From: Agromyces archimandritae
GTDB taxonomy: Bacteria; Actinomycetota; Actinomycetes; Actinomycetales; Microbacteriaceae
Direction of reading: 5' to 3'
DNA length: 64,000 nt
NCBI RefSeq assembly: GCF_018024495.1
Contig: NZ_CP071696.1
Span: 62,001-126,000, forward strand
A model generated the notes under the pieces. It had not been told where the DNA came from and did not search any database. It worked only from the letters and a program-made list of their open reading frames with translations. Shown here in pieces: positions 43,766 through 52,802 of this stretch. The position numbers and the translations under genes are program-made. Every line of letters starts with the position of its first letter. The first letter of the stretch is position 1.

Positions 43766-45175
43766 TCAGGCCCCGCGGGCCTCGAGGCGCGCGAAGAGCA
43801 GTGCCTCGGCCAGCAGTGCCTTCTTGAAGACGCCGAGGTGCAGCGACTCGTTCGGGCTGTGCGCCCGCGTGTCGGGGTCCTCGACGCCGGTCACAAGGAT
43901 CTGGGCGCCGGGGAACTCCTCGACGAGCTCGGCGATGAACGGGATCGACCCGCCCACCCCGGTGTCGACGGGATCCACACCCCAGGCCTCGGCCATGGCC
44001 GCACGCGTCTCGGCGACCGCCCAGCCGCTCGTGTCCACGAGGAACGGCTGGCCGAGATCCACTCCTTCGAAGCCCAGGTGCGCCCCGAACGGGGCATTCG
44101 CCTCGAGATGCGCGCGCAGTGCCTCGAACGCCTCGCCGGCGTCCTGGCCGGGCGCGATGCGCGCGCTGATGCGCACGCGGACGCTCGGCAGCAGGGTGTT
44201 GGAGGCGTTGGCGACGTCGGGGGCGTCGATGCCGGTCACGGTGATCGACGGCTGCGCCCACACGCGGGAGAGCAGGCTGCCCCGCCCGATGAGGCCGACG
44301 CCGTCGAGCACGCCGGCTTCCTCGCGCATACGGGCCGTGTCGTAGTCGGGGGTGTCGAGGGCGGCCGTCTCGAGACCGGCGACGGCCACGGTGCCCGCCT
44401 CGTCCCACATCGTGCCGAGCAGACGCACGGCCGCGAGCATCGCGTCGGGCACGACACCGCCGTATGCGCCCGAATGCGAGGCGTGGTCGAGGGTGTCGAT
44501 GCGGAGGTTGAAGGCGACCGCGCCGCGCAGGGCGACGGTGATCGCCGGGGTCTCCACATCCCAGTTGTGGGAATCGGCGACGATGATGGCGTCGGCCTCC
44601 AGCACGTCGCGGTTCTCGCGGAGGAAGTTGCCGAACGAGCGCGACGCCCACTCCTCCTCCCCCTCGATGAAGACGGCGAGCCCCAGATCGAAGTCGCCGG
44701 CCGCCTCGGCGAACGCGCGGATCGCCCCGACGTGGGCCATGACGCCGGCCTTGTCGTCTGCGGCGCCGCGGCCGAAGAGCCGATCGCCGCGCTGCGTCGG
44801 CTCGAACGGGTTCGTCTCCCAGTCCTCGTCCTTGCCGGGGGGCTGCACGTCGTGGTGCGCATACAGCAGCACGGTCGGCCGCCCGTTGCGCGCGGCGCGT
44901 TTGGCGACGACCGCCGGCTGACCGAGCTCGGAGCCGTCCTCGACGGCCGCCCGGCGCACGTCGACGAGTTCGAACACGCCCGTCTCGCGGAGCAGGGCCG
45001 CCACGGCCTCGGCGCTCTCGGAGACATGCGCCGGGTCGAAGGCCGGCCACGAGACGGACGGGATCCGCACGAGCCGGGAGAGCTCGGCCACGGCGGCCGG
45101 GAACCCTTCGTCGACGGCGGAGCGGACGCTGGTGGCGAGGGATGCGCTCCCCGGGGCGGGTGTCGGGTCGGTCAT
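43766..45175 (-). CDS. M20-family metallopeptidase (dipeptidase)
   Basis: A 469-residue zinc aminoacyl-peptidase. Metal-binding motifs in order: LLYAHHDVQPPG (His, and Asp two residues on), LFGRGAADDKAGVMAHVGAI (bridging Asp), VFIEGEEEWAS (general-base Glu then ligand Glu), and HSPNESLHLGVFKKALL (final His). The lid/dimerisation domain lies between (about residues 190-310). Probably cytosolic; substrate range unknown (dipeptidase or carnosinase-like). TAAGAT 7 nt upstream fixes the ATG at 45175. Confidence 0.92.
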   Translation of the reverse strand: MTDPTPAPGSASLATSVRSAVDEGFPAAVAELSRLVRIPSVSWPAFDPAHVSESAEAVAALLRETGVFELVDVRRAAVEDGSELGQPAVVAKRAARNGRPTVLLYAHHDVQPPGKDEDWETNPFEPTQRGDRLFGRGAADDKAGVMAHVGAIRAFAEAAGDFDLGLAVFIEGEEEWASRSFGNFLRENRDVLEADAIIVADSHNWDVETPAITVALRGAVAFNLRIDTLDHASHSGAYGGVVPDAMLAAVRLLGTMWDEAGTVAVAGLETAALDTPDYDTARMREEAGVLDGVGLIGRGSLLSRVWAQPSITVTGIDAPDVANASNTLLPSVRVRISARIAPGQDAGEAFEALRAHLEANAPFGAHLGFEGVDLGQPFLVDTSGWAVAETRAAMAEAWGVDPVDTGVGGSIPFIAELVEEFPGAQILVTGVEDPDTRAHSPNESLHLGVFKKALLAEALLFARLEARGA

Positions 45176-45180
45176 GCGGG

Positions 45181-45188
45181 TAATCTTA
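45181..45188. promoter_or_regulatory. Overlapping divergent -10 elements (TAATCTTA)
   Basis: The same 8 bp contain TAATCT on the plus strand (for the DUF3043 gene) and TAAGAT on the minus strand (7 nt before the M20 peptidase ATG), giving a symmetrical bidirectional promoter. Confidence 0.55.
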
Positions 45189-45214
45189 AGGGGATCCCGA
45201 CTGCAAGGAACCCC

Positions 45215-45799
45215 GTGGCCAAGAACGCGAACAACACCGAACCGAGCGGCGAATCCCTCGAGGAGACCCAGGCTCGACTGAAGGAGTCCGGCAAAGGCGC
45301 CCCGACCCCGAGCCGGGCCGCCCAGGAGGCCGCCCGCAAGCGGCCGCTCGTGCCGAACGACCGCAAGGAAGCGGCCAAGCAGGCCAGGGCGCAGGCGCAG
45401 ACCGCGCGGGAGCGCGCCCGGGTCGGCATGGCCAACGGCGAGGAGAAGTACCTGCCGGTGCGCGACCGCGGCCCGCAGAAGAAGTACGTGCGCGATTACG
45501 TCGACGCGCGCTTCGGCATCGGCGAGTTCCTCGTTCCGGTCATGTTCCTCGTCATCATCCTGACGCTCGTGCCGAGCTACGAGGTGCAGTCGCTGGCGAT
45601 CCTCGTGCTCTGGGCCTTCTTCCTCATCGCCGTCGTGGACGTCATCGTCCTCGGCTTCAGCGTCCGCCGCCGCCTGGCGGCGAAGTACGGCGCCGACAAG
45701 GTCGAGCGCGTGCGCTGGTACGCGGCCATGCGCGCCCTGCAGATGCGCTTCCTCCGCCTGCCGAAGCCGCAGGTCAAGCGCGGCCAATACCCGCAGTAA
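45215..45799 (+). CDS. DUF3043 family membrane protein
   Basis: A 194-residue actinobacterial protein of unknown role. The N-terminal ~100 residues are charged and disordered (KGAPTPSRAAQEAARKRPLV, RKEAAKQARAQAQTARERAR), then the conserved PVRDRGPQKKYVRDYVDARF segment, two helices (FLVPVMFLVIILTLVPSY, LAILVLWAFFLIAVVDVIVL) and the basic tail VRRRLAAKYGADKVERVRWY. Start GTG 45215 with AAGGA 5 nt upstream. Confidence 0.88.
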   Translation: MAKNANNTEPSGESLEETQARLKESGKGAPTPSRAAQEAARKRPLVPNDRKEAAKQARAQAQTARERARVGMANGEEKYLPVRDRGPQKKYVRDYVDARFGIGEFLVPVMFLVIILTLVPSYEVQSLAILVLWAFFLIAVVDVIVLGFSVRRRLAAKYGADKVERVRWYAAMRALQMRFLRLPKPQVKRGQYPQ

Positions 45800-45826
45800 G
45801 GCAGTACCCGCAGGAGCCGGCGCCGC

Positions 45827-46975
45827 TCAGCCGCGTGCGAACGCGCCGAGCCGGATGAGGGGCACGCGTCGCTCCTCATCGGAGAGCGATCCGTGCTGGC
45901 CGATCATGGCCTGCGCCTTCGGATCGACCGCCGGGCTCTCGTAGTACGCGACGCCCGAGCGCACGGCGATCAGGATGTCGCCGATCCGCTCCTCGGCCGC
46001 AGGCGTCACGACGGGGCCGTACAGTCCGGCGTCGATCGCCTCGGCGCGCGAGAGCACCCAGGCCCGGGACCCCTCCGCCTCCCGCCAGCCGTCGAGCAGG
46101 CGCTCGCGCTCGGCCGGGCCGAGGCCGGGTTCGAGATAGAGGGCGATGCAGCGCGGCTCGCCGCCGACGTGGCGCACGCCGGAACGCAGCTCCGGGCGGC
46201 CGGAGAGGAACACATGCCGGTGCTCCGGCACGTCGACGACGCCGTGGTCGGCCGTGACGACGAGGCCGGTGGATCGCGGCATCCGCCGCCGCAGCTCGCC
46301 GATCGCCCGGTCGGCCTCCTCGAGGCGGGCGAGCCACCGATCCGACTCCCAGCCGTCCTTGTGGGCGGCCTGATCGAGCTCCGGGATGTACAGGTAGCAG
46401 AGCGACGGGCTCGCCGAGACCCGCTCGAGCGCGGCGTCGACGCGCGCCTCCATCGCATCGGCGGCCACGTACTCCGCACCGCGCAGCACCGCGCGGGTGA
46501 AGCCGCTCGTCGCGTACTTGCCCTGCCCGATCGCGTATACGGGCACGCCGGCCGCCCGTGCCTCCTCGAACACCGTCGGCACGGGCTGCCAGCTCTCCGG
46601 CCGCATCCCGGCATCCCATCCCGAGAGCTGGTTGACCATGCGATCGTGGGCCGCGTCGAGGACGCGGTAGCCCACGAGGCCGTGCTCTCCGGGCATCCGC
46701 CCCGTCGTGAACGAGGCGAGGGCCGCGGCCGTCGTCGACGGGAACGTCGTCAGCGCGACGTCGCGCCGACCGTGGGCTGCCGAAAGCGTGCGGGCGTGGC
46801 CGGCCCGCGCGCGGAGGTTCGCGGATCCGAGGCCGTCGACGAGGACGACGACGACGGATGCCGCGGCCGGGAACCCGAGCGGATTCGCCGCCCCGGAGAG
46901 GGCCGCGAGGGCCGACGGCATCACCTCGGTGAGCCGCGCCGCGCCGTCGGGGGCGACGGGTAGCATGGCAGACAT
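45827..46975 (-). CDS. Type I phosphodiesterase / nucleotide pyrophosphatase (alkaline phosphatase superfamily)
   Basis: A 382-residue enzyme of the alkaline-phosphatase superfamily. [14 protein letters not shown] supplies the first metal Asp, [15 protein letters not shown] the catalytic Thr, [15 protein letters not shown] further Asp/His ligands, and [15 protein letters not shown] the last Asp-His pair. There is no signal peptide, so probable cytoplasmic or peripheral location. Substrate unknown (nucleotide or phospholipid diesters). ATG 46975 is chosen over 46966; GAGACT is 7 nt upstream. Confidence 0.87.
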   Translation of the reverse strand: MSAMLPVAPDGAARLTEVMPSALAALSGAANPLGFPAAASVVVVLVDGLGSANLRARAGHARTLSAAHGRRDVALTTFPSTTAAALASFTTGRMPGEHGLVGYRVLDAAHDRMVNQLSGWDAGMRPESWQPVPTVFEEARAAGVPVYAIGQGKYATSGFTRAVLRGAEYVAADAMEARVDAALERVSASPSLCYLYIPELDQAAHKDGWESDRWLARLEEADRAIGELRRRMPRSTGLVVTADHGVVDVPEHRHVFLSGRPELRSGVRHVGGEPRCIALYLEPGLGPAERERLLDGWREAEGSRAWVLSRAEAIDAGLYGPVVTPAAEERIGDILIAVRSGVAYYESPAVDPKAQAMIGQHGSLSDEERRVPLIRLGAFARG

Positions 46976-47059
46976 CGCGCCAAGTCTCGCACAGGCCGGG
47001 CGCACTCGACTCCCGGCGGCACGCGCCGCACGACCCGATCCCTTCGACAGAGACGACGG

Positions 47060-49531
47060 ATGACCCGAGCACGCACCCAGCCCGACGACGATTTCGCAGA
47101 GCGCATCGAAGACGTCGATGTCTCGACCGAGATGCAGGGGTCATACCTCGAATACGCGTACTCGGTGATCTACTCGCGCGCGATCCCCGACGCCCGCGAC
47201 GGGCTGAAGCCCGTGCAGCGCCGCATCCTCTTCGGCATGTCGGAGATGGGGCTTCGGCCCGACCGCGGCCATGTGAAGTCCTCGCGCGTCGTCGGCGAGG
47301 TCATGGGCAAGTTCCACCCGCACGGCGACAGCGCCATCTACGACGCGCTCGTGCGCATGGCGCAGGCCTTCACGCTGCGCGTGCCCCTCGTCGACGGGCA
47401 CGGCAACTTCGGCTCCCTCGACGACGGCCCGGCCGCATCCCGGTACACCGAGGCGCGCCTCGCCCCGCCGGCCCTGGCGATGACCGAGAGCCTGGACGAG
47501 GACGTCGTCGACTTCGTCCCGAACTACGACAACTCCTTCCAGCAGCCCGAGGTGCTGCCCTCCGCGTTCCCGAACCTGCTCGTCAACGGCGCGAGCGGCA
47601 TCGCCGTCGGCATGGCCACGAACATGGCCCCGCACAACCTGATCGAGGTCGTGCAGGCGGCGCGCCACCTGATCCACCACCCCGACGCATCCCTCGACGA
47701 GCTCATGGAGTTCGTGCCCGGCCCCGACTTCCCCTCCGGCGGCACCATCGTCGGCCTGGCCGGCGTGCGCGACGCCTACGCGACCGGCCGCGGATCCTTC
47801 AAGACCCGCGCCAAGGTCTCCGTCGAGCAGATCACCGCCCGCAAGGCCGGCCTCGTCGTCACCGAACTGCCCTACCTCGTCGGCCCCGAGAAGATCATCG
47901 AGAAGATCAAGGACGGTGTCCAGGCCAAGCGCATCACGGGCATCTCCGACGTCACCGACCTCACCGACCGCAAGCACGGCCTCCGCCTCGTCATCGGCAT
48001 CAAGACCGGCTTCAACCCGCAGGCCGTGCTCGAGCAGCTCTACAAGCTCACCCCGCTCGAGGACTCCTTCAACATCAACAATGTCACCCTCGTCGACGGC
48101 CAGCCGCAGACCCTCGGGCTGCGCGAACTGCTCTCGGTCTACATCGGCCACCGGGTGCGCGTCGTCACCCGTCGCAGCACCTACCGCCTGCAGCGCAAGC
48201 GCGAACGCCTCCACCTCGTCGAGGGGCTCCTCATCGCCATCCTCGACATCGACGAGGTCATCCAGGTGATCCGCTCGAGCGACGACGCCGAGACCGCGCG
48301 CACGCGCCTGCAGGACGTCTTCGATCTCAGCACCGTGCAGGCCGAGTACATCCTCGAACTGCGCCTGCGCCGTCTCACGAGGTTCTCGCGCATCGAGCTC
48401 GAGACCGAGCGCGACGAGCTCCTCGCCGACATCGCAGCCCTCGAGACCCTCCTCGCCAGCGACGAGCGGATCCGCGAACTCGTCTCCGACGAACTCGGCT
48501 CGGTCGCCGAACGCCACGGCACCCCGCGCCGCACCCTGCTCACCGAGGCCAAGGCGCTGCCGGCCGGCTCCAAGAAGCGGACCATCGCGACCATCTCCCT
48601 CGAGCACGCCGACACCCCCTGCCGGGTGTTCCTCAGCACGAGCGGCCGCATCGCCCGCGTCGACCGCCCCGCGGATGCGGAGGCGCTGCAGATCGCCGTG
48701 CCGTCGCGGCGCAGCACACACGACGCCGTGGCCTCCTCGCTCGACACCACGAGCCGCAGCGAGATCGGCGCCGTCACGAGCCGGGGCCGGCTGATCCGCT
48801 TCTCCCCCGTCGATCTGCCCGTGCTTCCGCCGAACTCGGTGCAGCTCGGCGCAGGCGTGCGGATCCACGACTATCTGGCGCTCGGCGACCGCGGAGAGGC
48901 GATCCTCGCCCTCGTCTCGCTGACCGCCGATGCCCCGATCGTGCTCGGCACCGCCCAGGGCGTGGTCAAGCGCGTCGCGCCCGGCGGCTACCCGAACCGC
49001 CCCGACTTCGAGGTCATCTCCCTGAAACCCGGGGACGAGGTCGTCGGCGCCGCCCAGGGCGGGGACGATGACGAACTCGTCTTCATCGCCGGCGACGCGC
49101 AGCTGCTCCACTTCTCCGCCTCGCAGGTGCGGCCGCAGGGCTGCTCGGCCGGCGGCATGGCCGGGATCAAGCTCGGCGCAGGGGTGCGCGTCGTCTCGTT
49201 CACGGCGATCCCGGCGTCCGCGGTCGACGGCGCGGTCGTGGTGACCATCGCATCCGGCGGGGCGACGCTCGCCGGAACCGACCCGGGCACCGGCAAGGTC
49301 TCCGCCTTCGCCGAGTTCCCGGCCAAGGGCCGCGCGACGGGCGGTGTCCGCGCGCAGCGCTTCCTGAAGGGCGAGGACGCCCTGGCCGTCGCCTGGGCCG
49401 GCCCGGCCCCCGCGCTCGCCCTCGGAGCCGACGGCACGCCCCGGGCGCTGCCGGACTCGGATGCGAAACGCGACGCCTCGGGTCAGCCGCTCGACGCCGT
49501 GGTCGCGACGATCGGCCGACGCGTCGCCTGA
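47060..49531 (+). CDS. parC: DNA topoisomerase IV subunit A (ParC-like)
   Basis: Breakage-reunion subunit of a type IIA topoisomerase, 823 residues. N-terminal [20 protein letters not shown], the quinolone-resistance region [20 protein letters not shown], and the active tyrosine in [14 protein letters not shown] are clear. The [16 protein letters not shown] form and the absence of a C-terminal GyrA box (QRRGGKG type) favour topoisomerase IV over gyrase. The C-terminal half forms the beta-pinwheel (blades such as [12 protein letters not shown]). It converges with its partner parE 36 nt downstream. Confidence 0.9.
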   Translation: MTRARTQPDDDFAERIEDVDVSTEMQGSYLEYAYSVIYSRAIPDARDGLKPVQRRILFGMSEMGLRPDRGHVKSSRVVGEVMGKFHPHGDSAIYDALVRMAQAFTLRVPLVDGHGNFGSLDDGPAASRYTEARLAPPALAMTESLDEDVVDFVPNYDNSFQQPEVLPSAFPNLLVNGASGIAVGMATNMAPHNLIEVVQAARHLIHHPDASLDELMEFVPGPDFPSGGTIVGLAGVRDAYATGRGSFKTRAKVSVEQITARKAGLVVTELPYLVGPEKIIEKIKDGVQAKRITGISDVTDLTDRKHGLRLVIGIKTGFNPQAVLEQLYKLTPLEDSFNINNVTLVDGQPQTLGLRELLSVYIGHRVRVVTRRSTYRLQRKRERLHLVEGLLIAILDIDEVIQVIRSSDDAETARTRLQDVFDLSTVQAEYILELRLRRLTRFSRIELETERDELLADIAALETLLASDERIRELVSDELGSVAERHGTPRRTLLTEAKALPAGSKKRTIATISLEHADTPCRVFLSTSGRIARVDRPADAEALQIAVPSRRSTHDAVASSLDTTSRSEIGAVTSRGRLIRFSPVDLPVLPPNSVQLGAGVRIHDYLALGDRGEAILALVSLTADAPIVLGTAQGVVKRVAPGGYPNRPDFEVISLKPGDEVVGAAQGGDDDELVFIAGDAQLLHFSASQVRPQGCSAGGMAGIKLGAGVRVVSFTAIPASAVDGAVVVTIASGGATLAGTDPGTGKVSAFAEFPAKGRATGGVRAQRFLKGEDALAVAWAGPAPALALGADGTPRALPDSDAKRDASGQPLDAVVATIGRRVA

Positions 49532-49567
49532 GCCCGGCGGGCCGCCCGGGCCCGGCCGGAGATCCGG

Positions 49568-51646
49568 CTATGCGTCGATGCGGTCCCGTGAGAGCCCGGC
49601 GGCGCTCTCGACGATGAACTCCTTGCGCGGGGCGACCTCGTTGCCCATGAGGAGCTCGAAGACCCGTCCGGCCTGCTCCGCGTCCTCGACCCTGACGCGC
49701 CGCAGCGTCCGATGCCGTCGATCCATCGTCGTCACCGCGAGCTGTTCCGCATCCATCTCGCCGAGGCCCTTGTACCGCTGGATCGGATCCTGGTACTTGC
49801 GGCCGCGCTTCTTCAGATCGGCGAGCACGGCGTTCAGCTCCGCCTCCGAGTACGTGTAGATCGTCTCGTTCGGCTTCGAACCCGGGTGCTGGACGACGAC
49901 CCGGTGCAGCGGGGGCACCGCGGCGAACACCCGCCCGTCCTCGATCATCGGACGCATGTAGCGGAAGAAGAGCGTCAGCAGCAACGTGCGGATGTGAGCG
50001 CCGTCGACATCGGCGTCGCTCATGATGATGACCTTGCCGTAGCGAGCCGTCGACAAGTCGAAGGTGCGACCGGAGCCGCCGCCGACGACCTGGATGATCG
50101 AGGCGCACTCGGCGTTGCCGAGCATGTCGGGCAGACTCGCCTTCTGCACGTTCAGGATCTTGCCGCGGATCGGCAGGAGCGCCTGGTGTTCGCTGTCGCG
50201 GGCGAGCTTGGCCGTGCCGAGCGCCGAGTCGCCCTCCACGATGAACAGCTCGGAGTCGGCGACGTCGTTCGACCGGCAGTCGACCAGCTTCGCGGGCAGG
50301 GTCGAGGACTCGAGGGCGTTCTTGCGCCGCTGCGTCTCCTTGTGCGTGCGTGCGGAGATGCGCGCCTTCATCTCGGCGACGATCTTCTCGAGGACGAGCG
50401 AAGTCTGGGCCTTGTCGTCGCGCTTCGTCGACGAGAAGCGCTCGCCGAGCGCCTTCGCGACGACCTTCGTCACGATCGCGCGCACCGCCGGGGTTCCGAG
50501 GACCTCCTTCGTCTGCCCTTCGAACTGCGGCTCCGGCAGGCGGACGGTGAGCACGGCGGTGAGACCGGCGAGCACATCGTCCTTGTCGATCTTGTCGGTG
50601 CCGGCCTTCAGGCGCCGGGCGTTCTGCTCGACTTGGGCGCGCATGAACTTCAGCAGGCCCTGCTCGAAGCCGGCGAGGTGCGTGCCGCCCTTCGGCGTCG
50701 CGATGATGTTCACGAAGCTCTTCACGATCGTGTCGTAGCCCGTGCCCCAGCGCAGGGCGATATCGACCTCGCATGTGCGCTCGACCTCGGTCGAGATCAT
50801 CGCCCCGCCCTCGGTGAGCACGGGGACGTTCTCCGTGAAGGTGCCCGAGCCGGTGAGGCGCCAGACGTCGGTGACCGGGCTGTCCATCGAGAGATGCTCG
50901 ACGAACTCGGAGATGCCGCCCTCGAAGTGGAAGCGGTGCTCCTCGGGTTCGTCGCCGCGCTCGTCCACGATCGTGATCGCGAGCCCCGGCACGAGGAAGG
51001 CCGTCTGCCGGGCGCGCCCGACGAGCTCCTCCAGTTGGAACTCGGCGCCCTTCGTGAAGATCTGCCGGTCGGCCCAGTAGCGCACGCGGGTGCCGGTGAC
51101 GCCCTTGGCGACCTTGCCGGCGACGGCGAGCTCGCTCGAGCGTTCGAAGGGCGCGAACGGGGCATCCGGGCTCGGAGCCCCCTCGTCGGCGAAGCGGCCC
51201 GGCTCGCCCCGGTGGAACGACATCGCCCACGTCTTGCCGCCCCGGTCGACCTCGACGTCGAGGCGCTCCGAGAGGGCATTGACGACCGAGGCGCCGACGC
51301 CGTGCAGGCCGCCGGAGGCCGCGTAGGAGCCCGAGCCGAACTTGCCGCCGGCGTGCAGCTTCGTGAACACGACCTCCACGCCGCTGAGGCCCGTCTTCGG
51401 CTCGACGTCGACCGGGATCCCGCGGGCGTGGTCGCGGACCTCGACGCTGCCGTCGGCGTGCAGCACGACCTCGATCTCCGAGCCGTGGCCGGCGAGGGCC
51501 TCGTCGACGGAGTTGTCGATGATCTCCCACAGGCAGTGCATGAGCCCGCGCGAGTCGGTCGAGCCGATGTACATGCCGGGTCGTTTGCGGACGGCCTCGA
51601 GCCCCTCGAGGACGGAGAGATGCCGGGCGGAATAGTCACTGCTCAC
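49568..51646 (-). CDS. parE: DNA topoisomerase IV subunit B (ParE-like)
   Basis: ATPase subunit, 692 residues. GHKL ATP-binding motifs are EIIDNSVDEALAGHG, VRDHARGIPVDV and SGGLHGVGASVVNALSE; the TOPRIM metal site is FIVEGDSALG with MSDADVDGAHIRTLLL; the C-terminal KGLGEMDAEQL is conserved. Start: GTG 51646 is preferred because TAGGCT lies 8 nt upstream; the TTG at 51655 overlaps that hexamer. A gyrase pair is expected elsewhere in the genome. Confidence 0.92.
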   Translation of the reverse strand: MSSDYSARHLSVLEGLEAVRKRPGMYIGSTDSRGLMHCLWEIIDNSVDEALAGHGSEIEVVLHADGSVEVRDHARGIPVDVEPKTGLSGVEVVFTKLHAGGKFGSGSYAASGGLHGVGASVVNALSERLDVEVDRGGKTWAMSFHRGEPGRFADEGAPSPDAPFAPFERSSELAVAGKVAKGVTGTRVRYWADRQIFTKGAEFQLEELVGRARQTAFLVPGLAITIVDERGDEPEEHRFHFEGGISEFVEHLSMDSPVTDVWRLTGSGTFTENVPVLTEGGAMISTEVERTCEVDIALRWGTGYDTIVKSFVNIIATPKGGTHLAGFEQGLLKFMRAQVEQNARRLKAGTDKIDKDDVLAGLTAVLTVRLPEPQFEGQTKEVLGTPAVRAIVTKVVAKALGERFSSTKRDDKAQTSLVLEKIVAEMKARISARTHKETQRRKNALESSTLPAKLVDCRSNDVADSELFIVEGDSALGTAKLARDSEHQALLPIRGKILNVQKASLPDMLGNAECASIIQVVGGGSGRTFDLSTARYGKVIIMSDADVDGAHIRTLLLTLFFRYMRPMIEDGRVFAAVPPLHRVVVQHPGSKPNETIYTYSEAELNAVLADLKKRGRKYQDPIQRYKGLGEMDAEQLAVTTMDRRHRTLRRVRVEDAEQAGRVFELLMGNEVAPRKEFIVESAAGLSRDRIDA

Positions 51647-51654
51647 GTCGGTCA

Positions 51655-51660
51655 AGCCTA
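51655..51660 (-). promoter_or_regulatory. Leaderless -10 TAGGCT of parE
   Basis: TAGGCT on the minus strand, 8 nt, then GTG 51646. Confidence 0.45.
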
Positions 51661-51784
51661 CTGAGCACCGGCGACGTCCGCGGCCCGGCGCTACGCGCTG
51701 AGCGAAATGCTCCGCCGCACGGCATAGGACCGGCCCGCACCGTGTTTACATTGATGAACAGTCACACGCGACGGAGGAGGAGCA

Positions 51785-52021
51785 ATGACCCAGTTCGCCG
51801 AGACCACCGGAACCGCAGTCGAGACCGAGACCGCCTACGAGTTGACCGCCCTCGACCGCTGCGATGCCTGCGGTGCGCAGGCGTACATCCGGGTGCAGGT
51901 CGCCAACGGCGAACTCCTGTTCTGCGCCCACCACGGCCGGAAGCACCAGGAGAAGCTCTCCCAGATCGCCCACAGCTGGCACGACGAGTCCGCCAGGCTG
52001 CTCGCCGATACCGCGCGCTGA
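51785..52021 (+). CDS. DUF7455 family small zinc-ribbon-like protein
   Basis: A 78-residue actinobacterial protein. ALDRCDACGAQAYIRVQVANG then ELLFCAHHGRKH shows a CxxC plus CxHH pattern, consistent with one metal site; the rest is helical. Function unknown; it is commonly found close to sigA or topoisomerase genes in actinobacteria. GGAGGAGG precedes the ATG, with TACATT near 51745 as a possible -10. Confidence 0.85.
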   Translation: MTQFAETTGTAVETETAYELTALDRCDACGAQAYIRVQVANGELLFCAHHGRKHQEKLSQIAHSWHDESARLLADTAR

Positions 52022-52035
52022 CCTCCGAACGCCCT

Positions 52036-52054
52036 GCCCCGCAAGGGACGGGGC
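52036..52054. terminator. Terminator hairpin between DUF7455 and gatD-like genes
   Basis: GCCCCG (52036-52041) and CGGGGC (52049-52054) pair around a 7-nt loop, followed by GTTTCG on the plus strand. Confidence 0.65.
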
Positions 52055-52073
52055 GTTTCGCATGCGGCCCCGG

Positions 52074-52802
52074 CTATTCGCCGAGCGACTCGGCGGCCAG
52101 GATGGCGGCGCGAGCCTGCCGTGCATGGATATCCGCCCGAAGGGCCTCCTCGCCCGGCTCGTAGACGAGACCCGCCCGGGCCGCCATCGTGCCGAGCAGG
52201 GCGTCGGCGAACGCAGGGTTCTTGGCCAGCACCGGCCCGTGCAGATGCGTGCCGAACGTTTCGCCCATGACGACGCCCTCCTGCGCCGATCCACGGCCGT
52301 TGCCGACCCCGGCGAGCACCCGGCCGAGCGGCGAGCCCTCGGCCTGAACGTAGTCGCGGTGCCGGTTCTCGAAGCCGACGAGGGTGCCGAAGCGCGGGCT
52401 CTTCACGACGAGATCACCCGTCGTGCGGGCGCTGCGAGGCACCGCGCGCCCGGGAAGGATCCCCAGCCCCTCGACGACGGAGCCGTCGGCGAGCTCGATG
52501 CCCCACGACAGCAGTTCCCAGCCGGTGCCGATCGCGAGGATCGGCACGCCGACGGTCGACCACTCACGGAGTCGCTGCTGCATGCCGTGCAGCACTTCGG
52601 CGCACGCGGCGAGCGATGCATCGCTGCCCGATCCGATCACTACCGCGTCCGCATGCTCCGGCAGCGCGGTCGCATCCGACACCCGCACGACGGCCGCGTC
52701 GAGCCCGGCCCAGCGTGCACGTGCCGCGAGGACCTTCGCATTCTGCGCGTCGCCGTTCGCGTCGAGCAGCTCCGGCAGGATCGAGACGATCTCGAGGGTC
52801 AT
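52074..52802 (-). CDS. GatD-like glutamine amidotransferase lacking the catalytic cysteine
   Basis: Canonical GatD is the glutaminase partner of MurT and supplies ammonia to amidate lipid II D-Glu. This 242-residue protein keeps the family framework: VVIGSGSDAS (for IGGGQD), ADGSVVEGLGILPGRAV, TLVGFENRH and FGTHLHGPVLAKNP with the catalytic His (H186). The nucleophile elbow, normally V-C-G-G-Y-Q, reads AIGTGWELL, so Gly92 stands at the Cys position; the only cysteine is C67. Glutaminase activity is therefore not expected. The ATG overlaps the murT-like stop (ATGA). It could be a scaffold or a repurposed subunit. Confidence 0.88.
   Translation of the reverse strand: MTLEIVSILPELLDANGDAQNAKVLAARARWAGLDAAVVRVSDATALPEHADAVVIGSGSDASLAACAEVLHGMQQRLREWSTVGVPILAIGTGWELLSWGIELADGSVVEGLGILPGRAVPRSARTTGDLVVKSPRFGTLVGFENRHRDYVQAEGSPLGRVLAGVGNGRGSAQEGVVMGETFGTHLHGPVLAKNPAFADALLGTMAARAGLVYEPGEEALRADIHARQARAAILAAESLGE

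Noticed and set aside
47060..51646. Gyrase (gyrA/gyrB) assignment for the topoisomerase pair
   Set aside because: The A subunit has the topoisomerase IV form [16 protein letters not shown] and no GyrA box in its C-terminal domain, and the genes are convergent rather than in the gyrB-gyrA order near the origin.
52074..52802. GatD Cys replacement as a simple frameshift or misreading
   Set aside because: The frame and flanking motifs (IGTGWELL, EGLGIL, GFEN, GTHLHGP) are continuous and in register, and the partner MurT also departs from the canonical form, so a local sequence error is unlikely.
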